Shown here: in pieces, positions 35,901 to 44,955 of the stretch
How the letters are laid out: each line of letters begins with the position of its first letter
Numbering within the stretch: the stretch's first letter is position 1
Source of the DNA: Flavobacteriales bacterium UBA2104
Lineage (GTDB): Bacteria > Bacteroidota > Bacteroidia > Flavobacteriales_D > Crocinitomicaceae
DNA: 64,000 nucleotides
Assembly: GCA_002331485.1 (NCBI GenBank)
Contig: DCYS01000027.1
Coordinates: 1 to 64,000 of the forward strand
Direction: 5' to 3'
The notes under the pieces: generated by a model
Database searches by the model: none
What the model was told of the DNA's origin: nothing
Seen by the model: only the letters and a program-made list of their open reading frames with translations
Made by a program: the position numbers and the translations under genes

Positions 35901-38900
35901 GACCTTGATCCAAACACTACGCATACTGGAGGTGATCTGTACTTTAACTTAGGAAACTTGTCGGAAGACGTTCTTCCTGATTCAAGAAAAAGTTTTGAGA
36001 ATGGGCTTCCAAGTGATTTCAGTGAAACAGAAAACGTAGACGAAACGAATTGGGCCCGCGTATCTACGGAGCAGGTAGTCGTGAACGCATTTGATAACGA
36101 TCCTGATACACGTGCTGAACAAGATGTCGGATTAGATGGGTATAGTGATCAAAGAGAAACTGATGCCTACCAGAACTTTGTAAACTGGGTTAATAACAAC
36201 GCAACTTTATCTCAGGCTGCAAAAGATGAAATATTAGAGGATGTTTCAAGCGACAACTATAATTACTACCGTGACGATGAATATGATGCTCAACAAGTAG
36301 ACATAATTCGTCGTTACAAATATTGGAACGGTCACGAAGGAAACTCTCCTACCCCAGAAACTTCGGCAAGTCAAAATGCAGACGGATACCCTACTCAAGC
36401 TACAAACTCTCCAGATATGGAAGATGTGAATAGAGACAATAACTTGAGTGAGTCTGAAAGCTATTATCAATATAAAGTATCCCTTCGCCCAAATGATATG
36501 GAGGTGGGTAAAAACTACATCATTAACACTCGCGAATACAGCAAAGGAACCAAGGAATTTAAATGGTATCAGTTTAGAATTCCCGTGCGTAGTCCTGACA
36601 AAGTAGTAAATGGCATATCTGATTTTCGTTCTATCCGTTTCATGAGAATGTTCCTGAAGGAGTTCGGGGAAGAAACTACATTGCGTTTTGCTAAGCTTGA
36701 ACTTATTAGAGGTGAATGGCGTAAATTCAGAGAAAGCTTGACTGAGCCAACTGATGGTCAGCAAGCCGATCCAGACCTTACATCCTTCAATATCGGTGCA
36801 GTTAACGTCGAAGAACACGATCAGCGCGAACCAATTAACTATGTTATACCTCCTGGAATTCTTCGTGAGGTAGATCCATCTCAAGCTTTCCAGCGTCAGT
36901 TAAATGAGCAATCAATGACACTAGAGGTTTGTGATCTGAAAGATGGTGATGCTCGAGGAGCAACTAAAAATGTAGGTATGGATATGGTTATGTATAAAAA
37001 CCTGGAAATGTTCATACATGCAGAGGAGCTCGAACCAACGAAGCCGCTGAATGACAATGATGTATCGGTTTTTGTACGTTTGGGTACGGATTTCAGGGAA
37101 AACTATTACGAATATGAAGTTCCGCTTAAGGTGACACCTTGGGGAGCATCCACCGATCTTGAAATATGGCCGGAAGAAAACAACTTGAGAATTGTCTTTG
37201 ATGAACTTATACAGCTCAAAAAAGACAGGAATGAAGCAATGGAAACTCCTGGAAGTAACGTGGCCTTTAACATTGAATATGAGAAGGCTGTGGATCATCA
37301 ACCGGGAGATTCGGACAACAACAATGTAAATCATCCCAAGCGAGTCATAAAAATAAAAGGTAATCCCAATATTACGGATGTCAAGACAATTATGATCGGT
37401 GTTCGTAATCCATCGCAAAACAAGGCGCATCCATGGCAACCAGATGATGGTTTAGATAAGTGTGTACAAGTTTGGGTTAACGAGTTGCGTTTAACGGAAT
37501 TCCAAAATGAAGGTGGTTCTGCCGCTCTTGCGCGTGCTCAAGTTCAGGTTGCAGATTTTGCGAACATTCAGGTTGCTGGTTCATATAGTGGATTGAATTG
37601 GGGAAGTATCGATAGTCGTGTTGCGGAGCGTCAAAGAGATACTAGATTGAATCTAGATGTTTCTGCAAACGCTCAACTTGGTCAACTTTTAGGAGAGCGA
37701 GCGAAAATTGATATTCCATTCTTGTATACTTATTCAGTAGGAACGATTAATCCGCGCTTTGACCCTTATAATCCTGATGTTGAACTTTCTTCTTATGATG
37801 CCGAAGAACGCAGAGAACGAATGCGTGACGGTCAAGACTTTACACGTCGTAGATCCTTTAATTTCACAAATGTGCGAAAAGCCAGAAAACCAGGTTCAGA
37901 ATCACATATTTGGGATATTAGCAACCTTTCGTTTAATTACTCTTACAGTGAAGACCTTCATCGTGATTTTAGAACAAATTACGATAAAACGACTATTTGG
38001 AAGGGTGGCGTAAATTATGTATACAATGGATCACCAACTTTATGGGAGCCTTTTAAAAAGGTGAAGTTTATGCGTAAATCGAACTGGTGGGACCTCATCA
38101 GATCTGCCAACTTCTATCTTGGACCTAAGAATATCAGTATTAAGAATAATTTGATCCGTAATTATAACGAACGCCAAATTCGAAATAACATTCCGAACAC
38201 GAATTTTGAGTTCCAGCCGATATACATGAAAAACTTCACCTGGAACCGTTCGTTCAACTTTAAATATGATCTTACTCGTAACTTAAAATTCGATATTGCT
38301 GCGAACAACAGTTCTATTATTGATGAGCCAGCTGGTCAGGTAGATAGAAATGAAAGCCCTGAATTGTATCAAGAATTCAGAGACTCAGTAAGCACACAGC
38401 TTCGTTCTTTAGGTAAAACGATGCGATATGATCACACATACAATATTTCATATAACATTCCTTTCGATAAGATACCGGCGTTGGACTTTTTAAATTCTAA
38501 CATCCGCTATGGGGCTTCATATGAGTGGAACAGACCGAACCTTGGTTTAGAGGCGTTTGGAAACACGATCCAAAACAGTAGAAATCTCAACCTTACTGCT
38601 CAAATGAACATGACCAATCTATATAGAAAGTCGGAGTTATTACAAAAGATAATAAATGATGGCCGTGGTGGGAGAAGAGCAGGAAGAAGGTCTATACGCG
38701 GTCGTGTTGGTGGTCGAGGAGGAAATAATTCTAGAGGTTCTAAGAATGATAGTCGATTAGCGAAAAAAGTTGAAGAACTCGAAAAGAAAAAGAAAGAATT
38801 AGAAGCTGTTGATGTAGAAAAACTAAGTCCGGAAGAACTAGAAGAACACGAAAAAGAACTCGCAAAGGTTGTAAAGAAGCTTGAGCGTAAAGAACCTCGT

Positions 38901-40394
38901 TTAGAACGTCAAAATGAACGTATCGAAAATAAAGAGGAACGGGAGGAAAAATACCAAGAAAAATATGGCAAACCATTCCACCCTGTGACAGGTTTCTTAG
39001 GCCGGGCCTTAATGAGTGTGAGAACCGTTTCAGGAACATATACCCTTAACGACGGAATGCTATTACCTGGATTCAACCAAGAAGCTCAGCTATTTGGTAT
39101 GAACTCTAGTACTTTTGGCGATGCGCAGATTCGAAACTTTGCTTTAGGTCAACAACAGAGAGATTTATTTGGAAGACAGACTGGATTTGAATACGCTCCA
39201 TACACTGCTGATAGAGGGTTTATTGTTGACACGAGTTCTCTTAATACGCAACATACGATACAGCATTCTCAAAACTATAATTTAAGGGCTAGTCTTGAAC
39301 CGCTAAAAGATCTTAAAATTGATCTTACAATGAACCGAAACTTTACTGAGAACAGTGCTGAGTTCTATAGGTTCAACGACACTTTACAAGATTTTGAACA
39401 ACAAAGTAGATTTGTTACAACAAACGTTACTTACTCTACGATTTCGATACAGTCAGCATTTGAAACATTAGGAAGAAATTACAGGTCTGGTACGTTCCAA
39501 GACCTCAGAGATAGTCGTGATGAAGTTTCTACATTCCTCGGTCTGCAAAACCCAAATAGCGTTACAGATAGTGCCGGTTATTATGACGGATATGGTCCAA
39601 GTCAACAGGATGTGATCATTGGAGCATTCCTTACCACATTCTCTGGTAAAGGTGTAAATGATAAGAGCATTTCCCCGACGAGAAACATCCCATTACCAAA
39701 CTGGCAAGTATCTTATAACGGCTTAACTAAGTTTGATTTCTTTAAAAAGTTTGTGCAGAACTTTACGTTACGCCATGGTTATCAATCTACGGTTACTGTA
39801 TCAGGCATGCAAACTAACCTTAATGCTGAAACAGACAATGATGGGTTCCTTACTGCACGTGACATCAATAACAACTTCATTCCAACTCAACAAGTTCAAA
39901 ACGTAACGATCTCTGAGCGTTTTTCTCCTTTAATCGGTTTTGATGCAACTTGGAAGATCAATGGTAATGGTTTGATCACTAAGTTTGAGTATAGTAAAGA
40001 GCGTTCTTCATCATTGTCTTTAGCTAACAATCAGCTTACTGAAGTGCTGGGAACAGAGATCGTTGTTGGTGCTGGATATAAGTTCTCAAACTTTAGAATC
40101 CCTATGACATTCCAAGGGAATAAATTACAGCCGTCCGATCTGAATATTAGATTTGATCTATCAATCAGAGACAATCTTACTGTGATCAGAAAGATCGTTG
40201 AAAACACGAACCAGGCGACGGCAGGACAAAAAGTTCTTTCCATTCGTTCAAGCGCAGATTACCTAGTAAGTAAGAACTTAACCTTCTCGCTTTATTATGA
40301 TCAGCAGTTAACAAATCCTAAGGTTGCAACTTCATACGTAACTGGTAATACGGCTGCAGGTGTTCGATTACGATTTAATCTAGGTGGGTTATAA
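32937..40394 (+). CDS. sprA: SprA, giant outer-membrane translocon barrel of the type IX secretion system
   Basis: This protein of about 2485 residues is of the SprA/Sov family, the large outer-membrane pore through which T9SS cargo with C-terminal sorting domains leaves the cell. I prefer the ATG at 32937, which starts a clean signal peptide (MLKTGLSAFLLLMGFASFGQ); an in-frame TTG at 32913 would add 8 residues. Characteristic text includes FANIFGSDEIQIRPEGSVEL, LSYRTDIPFLTKLINFIPT, RNFSSWMLASIPQGQDDLFPE, and YVDDFEGSQSTIDLR, the SprA signature. An Arg/Gly patch and an acidic/basic coiled-coil insert (~1905-2010) interrupt the barrel region. The C-terminus is a run of barrel strands ending RLRFNLGGL. 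In some relatives gcvH follows sprA; here an acetyltransferase gene does. Confidence 0.95.
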   Translation: MLKTGLSAFLLLMGFASFGQTDPDSIDLKFPIQNPYDPTSNTEQSFDLGDPSNVEKTIVYDPRTGKYIFKEVMGDSLNYRKPSMMTLEEYIEYEQRQKMQSYWKEKIDSQTKEEQGLIPPIKIDSPGFANIFGSDEIQIRPEGSVELSLGVNSARYDNPMLPENQRRITRFDFQQRIQLNLVGQIGDKMKLGASYNTEAAFNFDNVTKLEWTGNEDQILQKVEAGNVSMPLETSLIEGSQTLFGVKTRMRFGRLTVDAIASTSRGQKKEINIKGGAQVQDFELKADEYEMNRHYFLNYYHRDHYDEAMESVPFVSSLVNITRIEVWVTNQTNRVEDTRNIVALTDLGESNPDNWSGNPGGASSNELPDNSSNNLYDYASNNPNIRGFNNAVVELESQNTSPGPFQQAVDFEKVENARKLTEQEFSYNAQLGFISVNLPLNNDEVLAVAYEYTYSGRTYQVGEFSTDGVVGQDALLLKLLKPTIISPKNKLWDLMMKNVYSIGAYQVSQEGFRLDILYNNPDNSLKVNFLPYPGMDDRQVIDVVGMDRLNQNNRAQQDGVFDFKPITFEGNMATNGGTINTRNGRIYFSTIEPFGETIREEMLDAGLSPQIVDNVAYDELYDSTRIAAQQVPKKNRFYFNGRYESSVSDEIPLNALNVPEGSVVVTAGGIRLQEGTDFTVDYNLGRVKILNSAVLESNQDIKISIESNSVFGFQNKSLMGTHLNYMINPDFNVGATWMRMTERPITQKVDIGDEPFKNNIVGFDLSYRTDIPFLTKLINFIPTISTKQMSTLTLNAEAAHLIPGAPRAISRKGISYVDDFEGSQSTIDLRNFSSWMLASIPQGQDDLFPEADLTNDLAAGFKRSHMSWYTIDPLFFQSNSLTPQYIAENPEYTENVNVALVNRVDLFPNLNPALGTITNLPVFNMTFYPKERGMYNYDTTNTVNADGEFIDPQERWNGIMRSLTTTNFEQTNVEYIQFWMLDPFNEDQEDLDPNTTHTGGDLYFNLGNLSEDVLPDSRKSFENGLPSDFSETENVDETNWARVSTEQVVVNAFDNDPDTRAEQDVGLDGYSDQRETDAYQNFVNWVNNNATLSQAAKDEILEDVSSDNYNYYRDDEYDAQQVDIIRRYKYWNGHEGNSPTPETSASQNADGYPTQATNSPDMEDVNRDNNLSESESYYQYKVSLRPNDMEVGKNYIINTREYSKGTKEFKWYQFRIPVRSPDKVVNGISDFRSIRFMRMFLKEFGEETTLRFAKLELIRGEWRKFRESLTEPTDGQQADPDLTSFNIGAVNVEEHDQREPINYVIPPGILREVDPSQAFQRQLNEQSMTLEVCDLKDGDARGATKNVGMDMVMYKNLEMFIHAEELEPTKPLNDNDVSVFVRLGTDFRENYYEYEVPLKVTPWGASTDLEIWPEENNLRIVFDELIQLKKDRNEAMETPGSNVAFNIEYEKAVDHQPGDSDNNNVNHPKRVIKIKGNPNITDVKTIMIGVRNPSQNKAHPWQPDDGLDKCVQVWVNELRLTEFQNEGGSAALARAQVQVADFANIQVAGSYSGLNWGSIDSRVAERQRDTRLNLDVSANAQLGQLLGERAKIDIPFLYTYSVGTINPRFDPYNPDVELSSYDAEERRERMRDGQDFTRRRSFNFTNVRKARKPGSESHIWDISNLSFNYSYSEDLHRDFRTNYDKTTIWKGGVNYVYNGSPTLWEPFKKVKFMRKSNWWDLIRSANFYLGPKNISIKNNLIRNYNERQIRNNIPNTNFEFQPIYMKNFTWNRSFNFKYDLTRNLKFDIAANNSSIIDEPAGQVDRNESPELYQEFRDSVSTQLRSLGKTMRYDHTYNISYNIPFDKIPALDFLNSNIRYGASYEWNRPNLGLEAFGNTIQNSRNLNLTAQMNMTNLYRKSELLQKIINDGRGGRRAGRRSIRGRVGGRGGNNSRGSKNDSRLAKKVEELEKKKKELEAVDVEKLSPEELEEHEKELAKVVKKLERKEPRLERQNERIENKEEREEKYQEKYGKPFHPVTGFLGRALMSVRTVSGTYTLNDGMLLPGFNQEAQLFGMNSSTFGDAQIRNFALGQQQRDLFGRQTGFEYAPYTADRGFIVDTSSLNTQHTIQHSQNYNLRASLEPLKDLKIDLTMNRNFTENSAEFYRFNDTLQDFEQQSRFVTTNVTYSTISIQSAFETLGRNYRSGTFQDLRDSRDEVSTFLGLQNPNSVTDSAGYYDGYGPSQQDVIIGAFLTTFSGKGVNDKSISPTRNIPLPNWQVSYNGLTKFDFFKKFVQNFTLRHGYQSTVTVSGMQTNLNAETDNDGFLTARDINNNFIPTQQVQNVTISERFSPLIGFDATWKINGNGLITKFEYSKERSSSLSLANNQLTEVLGTEIVVGAGYKFSNFRIPMTFQGNKLQPSDLNIRFDLSIRDNLTVIRKIVENTNQATAGQKVLSIRSSADYLVSKNLTFSLYYDQQLTNPKVATSYVTGNTAAGVRLRFNLGGL

Positions 40395-40395
40395 T

Positions 40396-40851
40396 ATGGC
40401 CTCAGAATATATCATAAGAGACGCACAACCTGGCGATGAAAGAGCCATAATGGATCTCGTTCAAGAGCTTGCAGAATATGAAAAAGAACCAGATGCTGTC
40501 ATTAATACTCCTGAACAACTAAAATTTGATCTTTTTGAAGACCCAATTTGTGAATGCTTAGTCGTTGAAATGGATGGTGCGGTGAGAGGGATGGCGTTAT
40601 ACTACACATCGTATTCTACCTGGAAAGGAAGATGCTTATATCTGGAAGACCTGTACATTCAACCTCAATATCGTCGCGGAGGAGTTGGACAAGCTTTATT
40701 TAAAAAGCTTATAAAGATCGCTAAAGACCGGGGTGTTAAACGTATGGATTGGCAGGTACTGGAATGGAATGAGCCAGCTATCGAATTCTATAAAAAAATC
40801 GGTGCTACTTTAGATCCCGAGTGGTACAATGGACGTCTGTTTTTTGATTAA
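40396..40851 (+). CDS. GNAT-family N-acetyltransferase, SSAT/thialysine-like
   Basis: This 151-residue cytosolic acetyltransferase has the GNAT acetyl-CoA loop QYRRGGVGQALFKKLIKIA and the preceding strand RCLYLEDLYIQP. The D-A-Q-P-G-D start, LAEYEKEPDAV, YSTWKGR and ending WNEPAIEFYKKIGATLDPEW are the pattern of diamine/thialysine N-acetyltransferases (SSAT2-like). The substrate is inferred. The start is placed at ATG 40396, two bases after the sprA stop; the in-frame GTG at 40384 lies inside sprA and is less likely. It converges with radA across 3 bases. Confidence 0.88.
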   Translation: MASEYIIRDAQPGDERAIMDLVQELAEYEKEPDAVINTPEQLKFDLFEDPICECLVVEMDGAVRGMALYYTSYSTWKGRCLYLEDLYIQPQYRRGGVGQALFKKLIKIAKDRGVKRMDWQVLEWNEPAIEFYKKIGATLDPEWYNGRLFFD

Positions 40852-40854
40852 TCG

Positions 40855-42219
40855 TTACCCAAAAAGCTCTCTCAACACTTCCTCAATTCGGGAGCATTCA
40901 ACTACTTCAATTTTAAAATCTGCTTGTTTGATTCCCTTATTTTCTTTTGAGATTATGATCTTGTCAAAACCAAGCTTTTCTGCTTCAGAAACACGTTGGT
41001 CTACGCGATTAATTGGTCTTACCTCTCCTGACAGACCTACTTCTGCAGATAGACAGATGTTCTTATTAATAGCAATATCAGCATTGGAAGAAAGTATAGC
41101 TGCTACTACAGCCAGGTCAATTGCTGGATCATCCACTTTAATTCCTCCTGCAATATTCAGAAAGACATCTTTTGCACCTAACTTAAATCCGCAGCGCTTT
41201 TCCATAACGGCAAGCAACATGTTGAGCCTTCTCAGGTCAAAGCCTGTGGCACTTCGTTGAGGCGTTCCATATGCTGCAGTACTAACAAGAGCTTGAACCT
41301 CTATAAGCATCGGCCTAAGACCTTCAAGGGTTGCTGCAATAGCGCTACCACTAAGTTGGTCCTTATTGTTAGATATTAATATTTCCGATGGGTTTTCAAC
41401 TTGTCTTAACCCGTCTCCCAGCATTTCGTAGATCCCTAATTCATTTGTTGAGCCAAATCTATTTTTAATAGAGCGAAGAAGGCGGTATACATGATTTCTA
41501 TCTCCTTCAAACTGTAATACCGAATCAACCATGTGCTCAAGCACCTTTGGACCCGCTAATGAGCCTTCTTTCGTTATGTGTCCAATAAGAAAGACAGGTG
41601 TTTCTGTTTGTTTAGCAAAGCGAAGCAGCTGCGCAGTACATTCTCTGATCTGAGAAATACTTCCAGGGGAGCTTTCGATATTCTCACTATGAATCGTTTG
41701 AATAGAGTCTATGACCACAAGATCTGGACTTAGTTGCTCTGCATGTTTAAAAATCGACTCTAATTGTGTTTCTGTCAATAAATAGCATGATTCATTCAAC
41801 TCTCCAATACGACCGGCACGCATTTTTATTTGCTGCATGCTCTCTTCACCAGACACATACAGGATCTCTTGATCTGTTTCCTGCATCGCCATTTGCAACA
41901 TCAATGTAGACTTACCTATTCCTGGCTCTCCTCCAAAAAGTGTTAATGAGCCCGGGACAAGGCCTCCACCTAAAACACGGTTGAGTTCTTTGTCCTTCAT
42001 TTGAATTCGCTGAACGGGAATTTCTTCAATCGTATGAATCGCAGTGGGCTTGGCTGTTTTTTTAGACGATTTTGCGAAGGCTGTAACTTCTTTCTTTCCT
42101 TTACTGATCACTTCCTCAACAAAAGTGTTCCACTCATTACATGAGGGACACCTTCCCAACCATTTTGGTGCTTCGTGTCCACAGTTCTGACAGAAATATG
42201 CGGTTTTTACCTTCGCCAT
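40855..42219 (-). CDS. radA: DNA repair protein RadA (Sms)
   Basis: This 454-residue cytosolic RecA-like ATPase processes recombination intermediates and drives branch migration. All parts are visible: an N-terminal zinc finger (CQNCGHEAPKWLGRCPSC), Walker A GGEPGIGKST, Walker B (LVVIDSIQTI), the RadA-specific KNRFG motif (SIKNRFGSTNELGIYEM) and a C-terminal Lon-protease-like domain (LSAEVGLSGEVRPI) with its typical inactive site. The length matches the family. rdgB lies 4 bases upstream on the same strand, forming a two-gene genome-maintenance unit. Confidence 0.97.
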   Translation of the reverse strand: MAKVKTAYFCQNCGHEAPKWLGRCPSCNEWNTFVEEVISKGKKEVTAFAKSSKKTAKPTAIHTIEEIPVQRIQMKDKELNRVLGGGLVPGSLTLFGGEPGIGKSTLMLQMAMQETDQEILYVSGEESMQQIKMRAGRIGELNESCYLLTETQLESIFKHAEQLSPDLVVIDSIQTIHSENIESSPGSISQIRECTAQLLRFAKQTETPVFLIGHITKEGSLAGPKVLEHMVDSVLQFEGDRNHVYRLLRSIKNRFGSTNELGIYEMLGDGLRQVENPSEILISNNKDQLSGSAIAATLEGLRPMLIEVQALVSTAAYGTPQRSATGFDLRRLNMLLAVMEKRCGFKLGAKDVFLNIAGGIKVDDPAIDLAVVAAILSSNADIAINKNICLSAEVGLSGEVRPINRVDQRVSEAEKLGFDKIIISKENKGIKQADFKIEVVECSRIEEVLRELFG

Positions 42220-42223
42220 GACT

Positions 42224-42808
42224 CTATTGATCTAAAAACTTAGCTAATTTACTTATTGCGCGAGCCCGATGACTCATTTTATTCTTTTCTGACAATTCCA
42301 TTTCAGCAAAAGAGTGTGTTTCTCCTTCAGGTATAAAGATAGGATCATAACCAAATCCTTCCTCACCCTTTCGCTCAGTAGAAATATTACCTTTTACAAT
42401 TCCTTCGAAAGTATGTTTTTTTTCTCCTTCGATCAATGCTATCACTGTTCGGAACTGCGCAGATCTATAAGGTTCACCTTTCAATTTTTCCAGAAGCTTA
42501 TCCATGTTTGCTTCACTATCCTTTTGAGGACCAGCATACCTTGCGCTATAAACTCCTGGCTCGCCATCAAGCACGTCTACCTCAAGCCCTGTATCATCTG
42601 CAAAACAGTCATAACCAAAATGTTCTTTTACATATTCAGCCTTCTGAAGGGCATTACCTTCTAACGTATCTTGTTCTTCTGGAATATCTTCGTTACACCC
42701 TATATCAGACAAGGTTTTGACCTCTATGTATGAAGGTAGCAACCCTTGAATTTCTCTTGCTTTATTTTTGTTCTGAGTGGCAAACACAAGGACTTTGTTC
42801 TTATCCAT
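42224..42808 (-). CDS. rdgB: RdgB/HAM1-family non-canonical purine NTP pyrophosphatase
   Basis: This 194-residue cytosolic enzyme hydrolyses dITP, XTP and related deaminated nucleotides to monophosphates, keeping them out of DNA. Motifs: VFATQNKNKAREIQGLL at the N-terminus, CFADDTGLEVDVLDGEPGVYSARYAG with the catalytic Asp, GFGYDPIFIPEG, and the terminal SHRARAISKL. Complete and standard length. It is transcribed with radA. The 111-base divergent gap to the next gene carries a TATATTTA -7-like element at 42893-42900 for the plus-strand gene. Confidence 0.95.
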   Translation of the reverse strand: MDKNKVLVFATQNKNKAREIQGLLPSYIEVKTLSDIGCNEDIPEEQDTLEGNALQKAEYVKEHFGYDCFADDTGLEVDVLDGEPGVYSARYAGPQKDSEANMDKLLEKLKGEPYRSAQFRTVIALIEGEKKHTFEGIVKGNISTERKGEEGFGYDPIFIPEGETHSFAEMELSEKNKMSHRARAISKLAKFLDQ

Positions 42809-42919
42809 ATAATGATGATTTTAACACGAGTAAAGGTAAGTAATATTTAGCTCGTTCATTGCATCATGAAGAACAGAATGGTCTTGTTTTTGTATATTTA
42901 ATGAAGTAGAATTACCAAT

Positions 42920-43315
42920 ATGCTAAAATCTTCCTTGATATTAATGCTGCTCATCGTTCTAGGTTCATTTATGACACCTGAAGATGATCGTGTGAGTTAC
43001 TGGGAAAGTAAAGGTAAAGATCCGTGGCTTGCTCAGATCATTCATACTCCCGACGACCAGGGTAGGGATGTTTTGCATATCAACCTATATCTTTCAGAAA
43101 GTTGCACTACGAAGATGTTCTATGCTATGCCTTTGGAACGGTCCAATCACTATGTTCTTACAGACACATTTGGTCAAGTGATAGAGGATGATCTCGAGAT
43201 CATCATTAAAGACAAAGGTGTTTTAAAGTTGGAGGGTAGAAAGTTTCAGAAGATCTCAGAGACCAAGTATTTTGATGACATGAAGCGGTTTGAAGTAAAA
43301 AAAAGCAATCGATAA
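42920..43315 (+). CDS. Small exported protein of unknown function
   Basis: This 131-residue protein has a hydrophobic N-terminus (MLKSSLILMLLIVLGSF) that looks like a signal peptide or anchor. The mature part is mixed alpha/beta with one cysteine (SCTTKMFYAMP) and a charged C-terminus. No motif or family is recognised. It is preceded by a candidate -7 (TATATTTA) at 42893-42900 and converges with the ASPIC/UnbV gene. Real coding is likely from the clean start, signal and codon pattern; function is unknown. Confidence 0.55.
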   Translation: MLKSSLILMLLIVLGSFMTPEDDRVSYWESKGKDPWLAQIIHTPDDQGRDVLHINLYLSESCTTKMFYAMPLERSNHYVLTDTFGQVIEDDLEIIIKDKGVLKLEGRKFQKISETKYFDDMKRFEVKKSNR

Positions 43316-43332
43316 ACTAGATAAATGGGCCG

Positions 43333-44955
43333 TTAATAGAGCTCTTCTATATTGCCTTCTGCGTCTATCGAATAGGTTTTTCCAGCGGTCAAATTTTCAA
43401 AGACAAACATAGTATTGGGTCCAAAGATCACTTCAAGTTTATCCAACTGTTTATCAGAACCTAAACCAAAATACAGCTTTTTTGTTCCTTGAGAAGCGTG
43501 ACCACTTGCCCCGTCCACTTCACGAACATTCTTTTTTCCTTTATGATGAAACACAACACGCGCTCCAATAGCCGAACGGTTGAAGCCTCCTTTTCCTTCC
43601 AAACGAATTGCGACGTAATTCCCTGCATCAACATCATTGCGGAATGCCTTAATTTTCTGCTCTTTCCCAGCATACGCTGCCCATGGCAGCTTAACAACCG
43701 ATGAAATAATATCAAGGTCTCCATCTCGATCATAATCGAAAATTACAGCCCCTCTATGCGATAAAACATCACTAACACCTGATGTGAGCGTAGTATCTTT
43801 AAAGCAACCTTCATCAAAAATAAACAATCGGTTTGGGTCGCTGATAGCAGTTGGTGGAACAAGTGTTGTAACATTACCCTGAGAGACATACAGATCCTGG
43901 TCTCCGTCAAACTCATAATCAAAAAATAGCCCGCTCCAACTTGTTCCGGCAACGCAGTCATAAACATATGGGTTATCAATCCCTTCCTTTCCGGCAAGAT
44001 CGACAAAACGACCATTCTCAAAAGAAAAAAAATAGTTCTCACCAATATTTGTTATATAATACTCAAGTTTACCGTCGCTATTATAATCAGATTGACCCAC
44101 ACCCATTCCATACATTTCTTGATCGAATGCATACTTCATTGACATATCGGTGAACGTTGGATCAGGATATTCATTTATGAAACATCTGTTTCCCTTTTTT
44201 GTCCATTCTCCGAAATCATTTAGTAATAATAAATCAAGGTCATGATCATTGTCTATGTCCGTAAAACTAACTGCCAATCCACACCCTCCATCGCCGATTC
44301 CGTAAGACGCTGACATTTCTTTGAAACCTTTACCTTCTTCATTTATAAGCAACTTGTTTTCGTAACAGCTTGGTTTATAACCTACCTCTCTTCCTTGATC
44401 ATTTTGAACACCACTCATTGTTTTTACGTAGTTGGCTAAATAGATATCTACATAACCATCGTTATTTATATCTCCCCAGCAAGCAGCAGCATAATTTTCG
44501 GCAGGTAGTATAGAATCCAAATAAATCGGTTCAAAATAGTCTCCTTTTACATTATGAAGTATGACGGGGGCATGCTTATCTCCCTGACCAAAACCTTTTC
44601 CGAAATTGGCAACAACAAAATCTTCATAGCCATCGTTGTCATAATCTGCTGAAACGGCGCCTTGAATGAAATATCCTTCCAATACATCCAGCTTATACTC
44701 TATCGTCGCATCTCGGAATAACCCATTTTCGTTGAGCCAGAGTTTCGAATCAAAAACACCTCCTGATTGATATAGGTCTTCCCAACCATCATTGTTGACA
44801 TCTATAACCATTAAACCACCACCTGCTAGCTGATTATCATTTCCTGGGTATCTATAGTCCAGCCCTATTGAGTCACTCACCTCAGTAAACAACTTCTGAG
44901 AAAAGCTAAATCCAACTAAGAGGTTCAACAAGAATATGACGCTTATTTTTTGCAT
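43333..44955 (-). CDS. Exported FG-GAP/VCBS beta-propeller protein with ASPIC/UnbV domain (CRTAC1-like)
   Basis: This 540-residue protein has a signal peptide (MQKISVIFLLNLLVGFSFSQ). About six FG-GAP/VCBS blades carry calcium-loop motifs (VIDVNNDGWEDLY, DYDNDGYEDFVVANFG, DINNDGYVDIYLAN, DIDNDHDLDLLLLND, DYNSDGKLEYYITN, DYDRDGDLDII). The C-terminal ASPIC/UnbV domain (YVAIRLEGKGGFNRSAIGARVVF, SGHASQGTKKLYFGLG) identifies the CRTAC1 group. It is probably surface or periplasmic, and its role is unknown. The start overlaps the stop of the haloperoxidase-like gene by 13 bases, so the two are translationally coupled and probably act together. No T9SS sorting domain is visible at its end. Confidence 0.9.
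   Translation of the reverse strand: MQKISVIFLLNLLVGFSFSQKLFTEVSDSIGLDYRYPGNDNQLAGGGLMVIDVNNDGWEDLYQSGGVFDSKLWLNENGLFRDATIEYKLDVLEGYFIQGAVSADYDNDGYEDFVVANFGKGFGQGDKHAPVILHNVKGDYFEPIYLDSILPAENYAAACWGDINNDGYVDIYLANYVKTMSGVQNDQGREVGYKPSCYENKLLINEEGKGFKEMSASYGIGDGGCGLAVSFTDIDNDHDLDLLLLNDFGEWTKKGNRCFINEYPDPTFTDMSMKYAFDQEMYGMGVGQSDYNSDGKLEYYITNIGENYFFSFENGRFVDLAGKEGIDNPYVYDCVAGTSWSGLFFDYEFDGDQDLYVSQGNVTTLVPPTAISDPNRLFIFDEGCFKDTTLTSGVSDVLSHRGAVIFDYDRDGDLDIISSVVKLPWAAYAGKEQKIKAFRNDVDAGNYVAIRLEGKGGFNRSAIGARVVFHHKGKKNVREVDGASGHASQGTKKLYFGLGSDKQLDKLEVIFGPNTMFVFENLTAGKTYSIDAEGNIEELY

Noticed and set aside
36246..37439. Long minus-strand open frames within sprA
   Set aside because: They are shadows of the sprA frame; translated text is cysteine-, phenylalanine- and isoleucine-rich without any protein motif.
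39846..39865. A CACGTG core within sprA as a fourth parS
   Set aside because: The flanks (TGCACGTGAC) do not match the parS consensus outside the six-base core.
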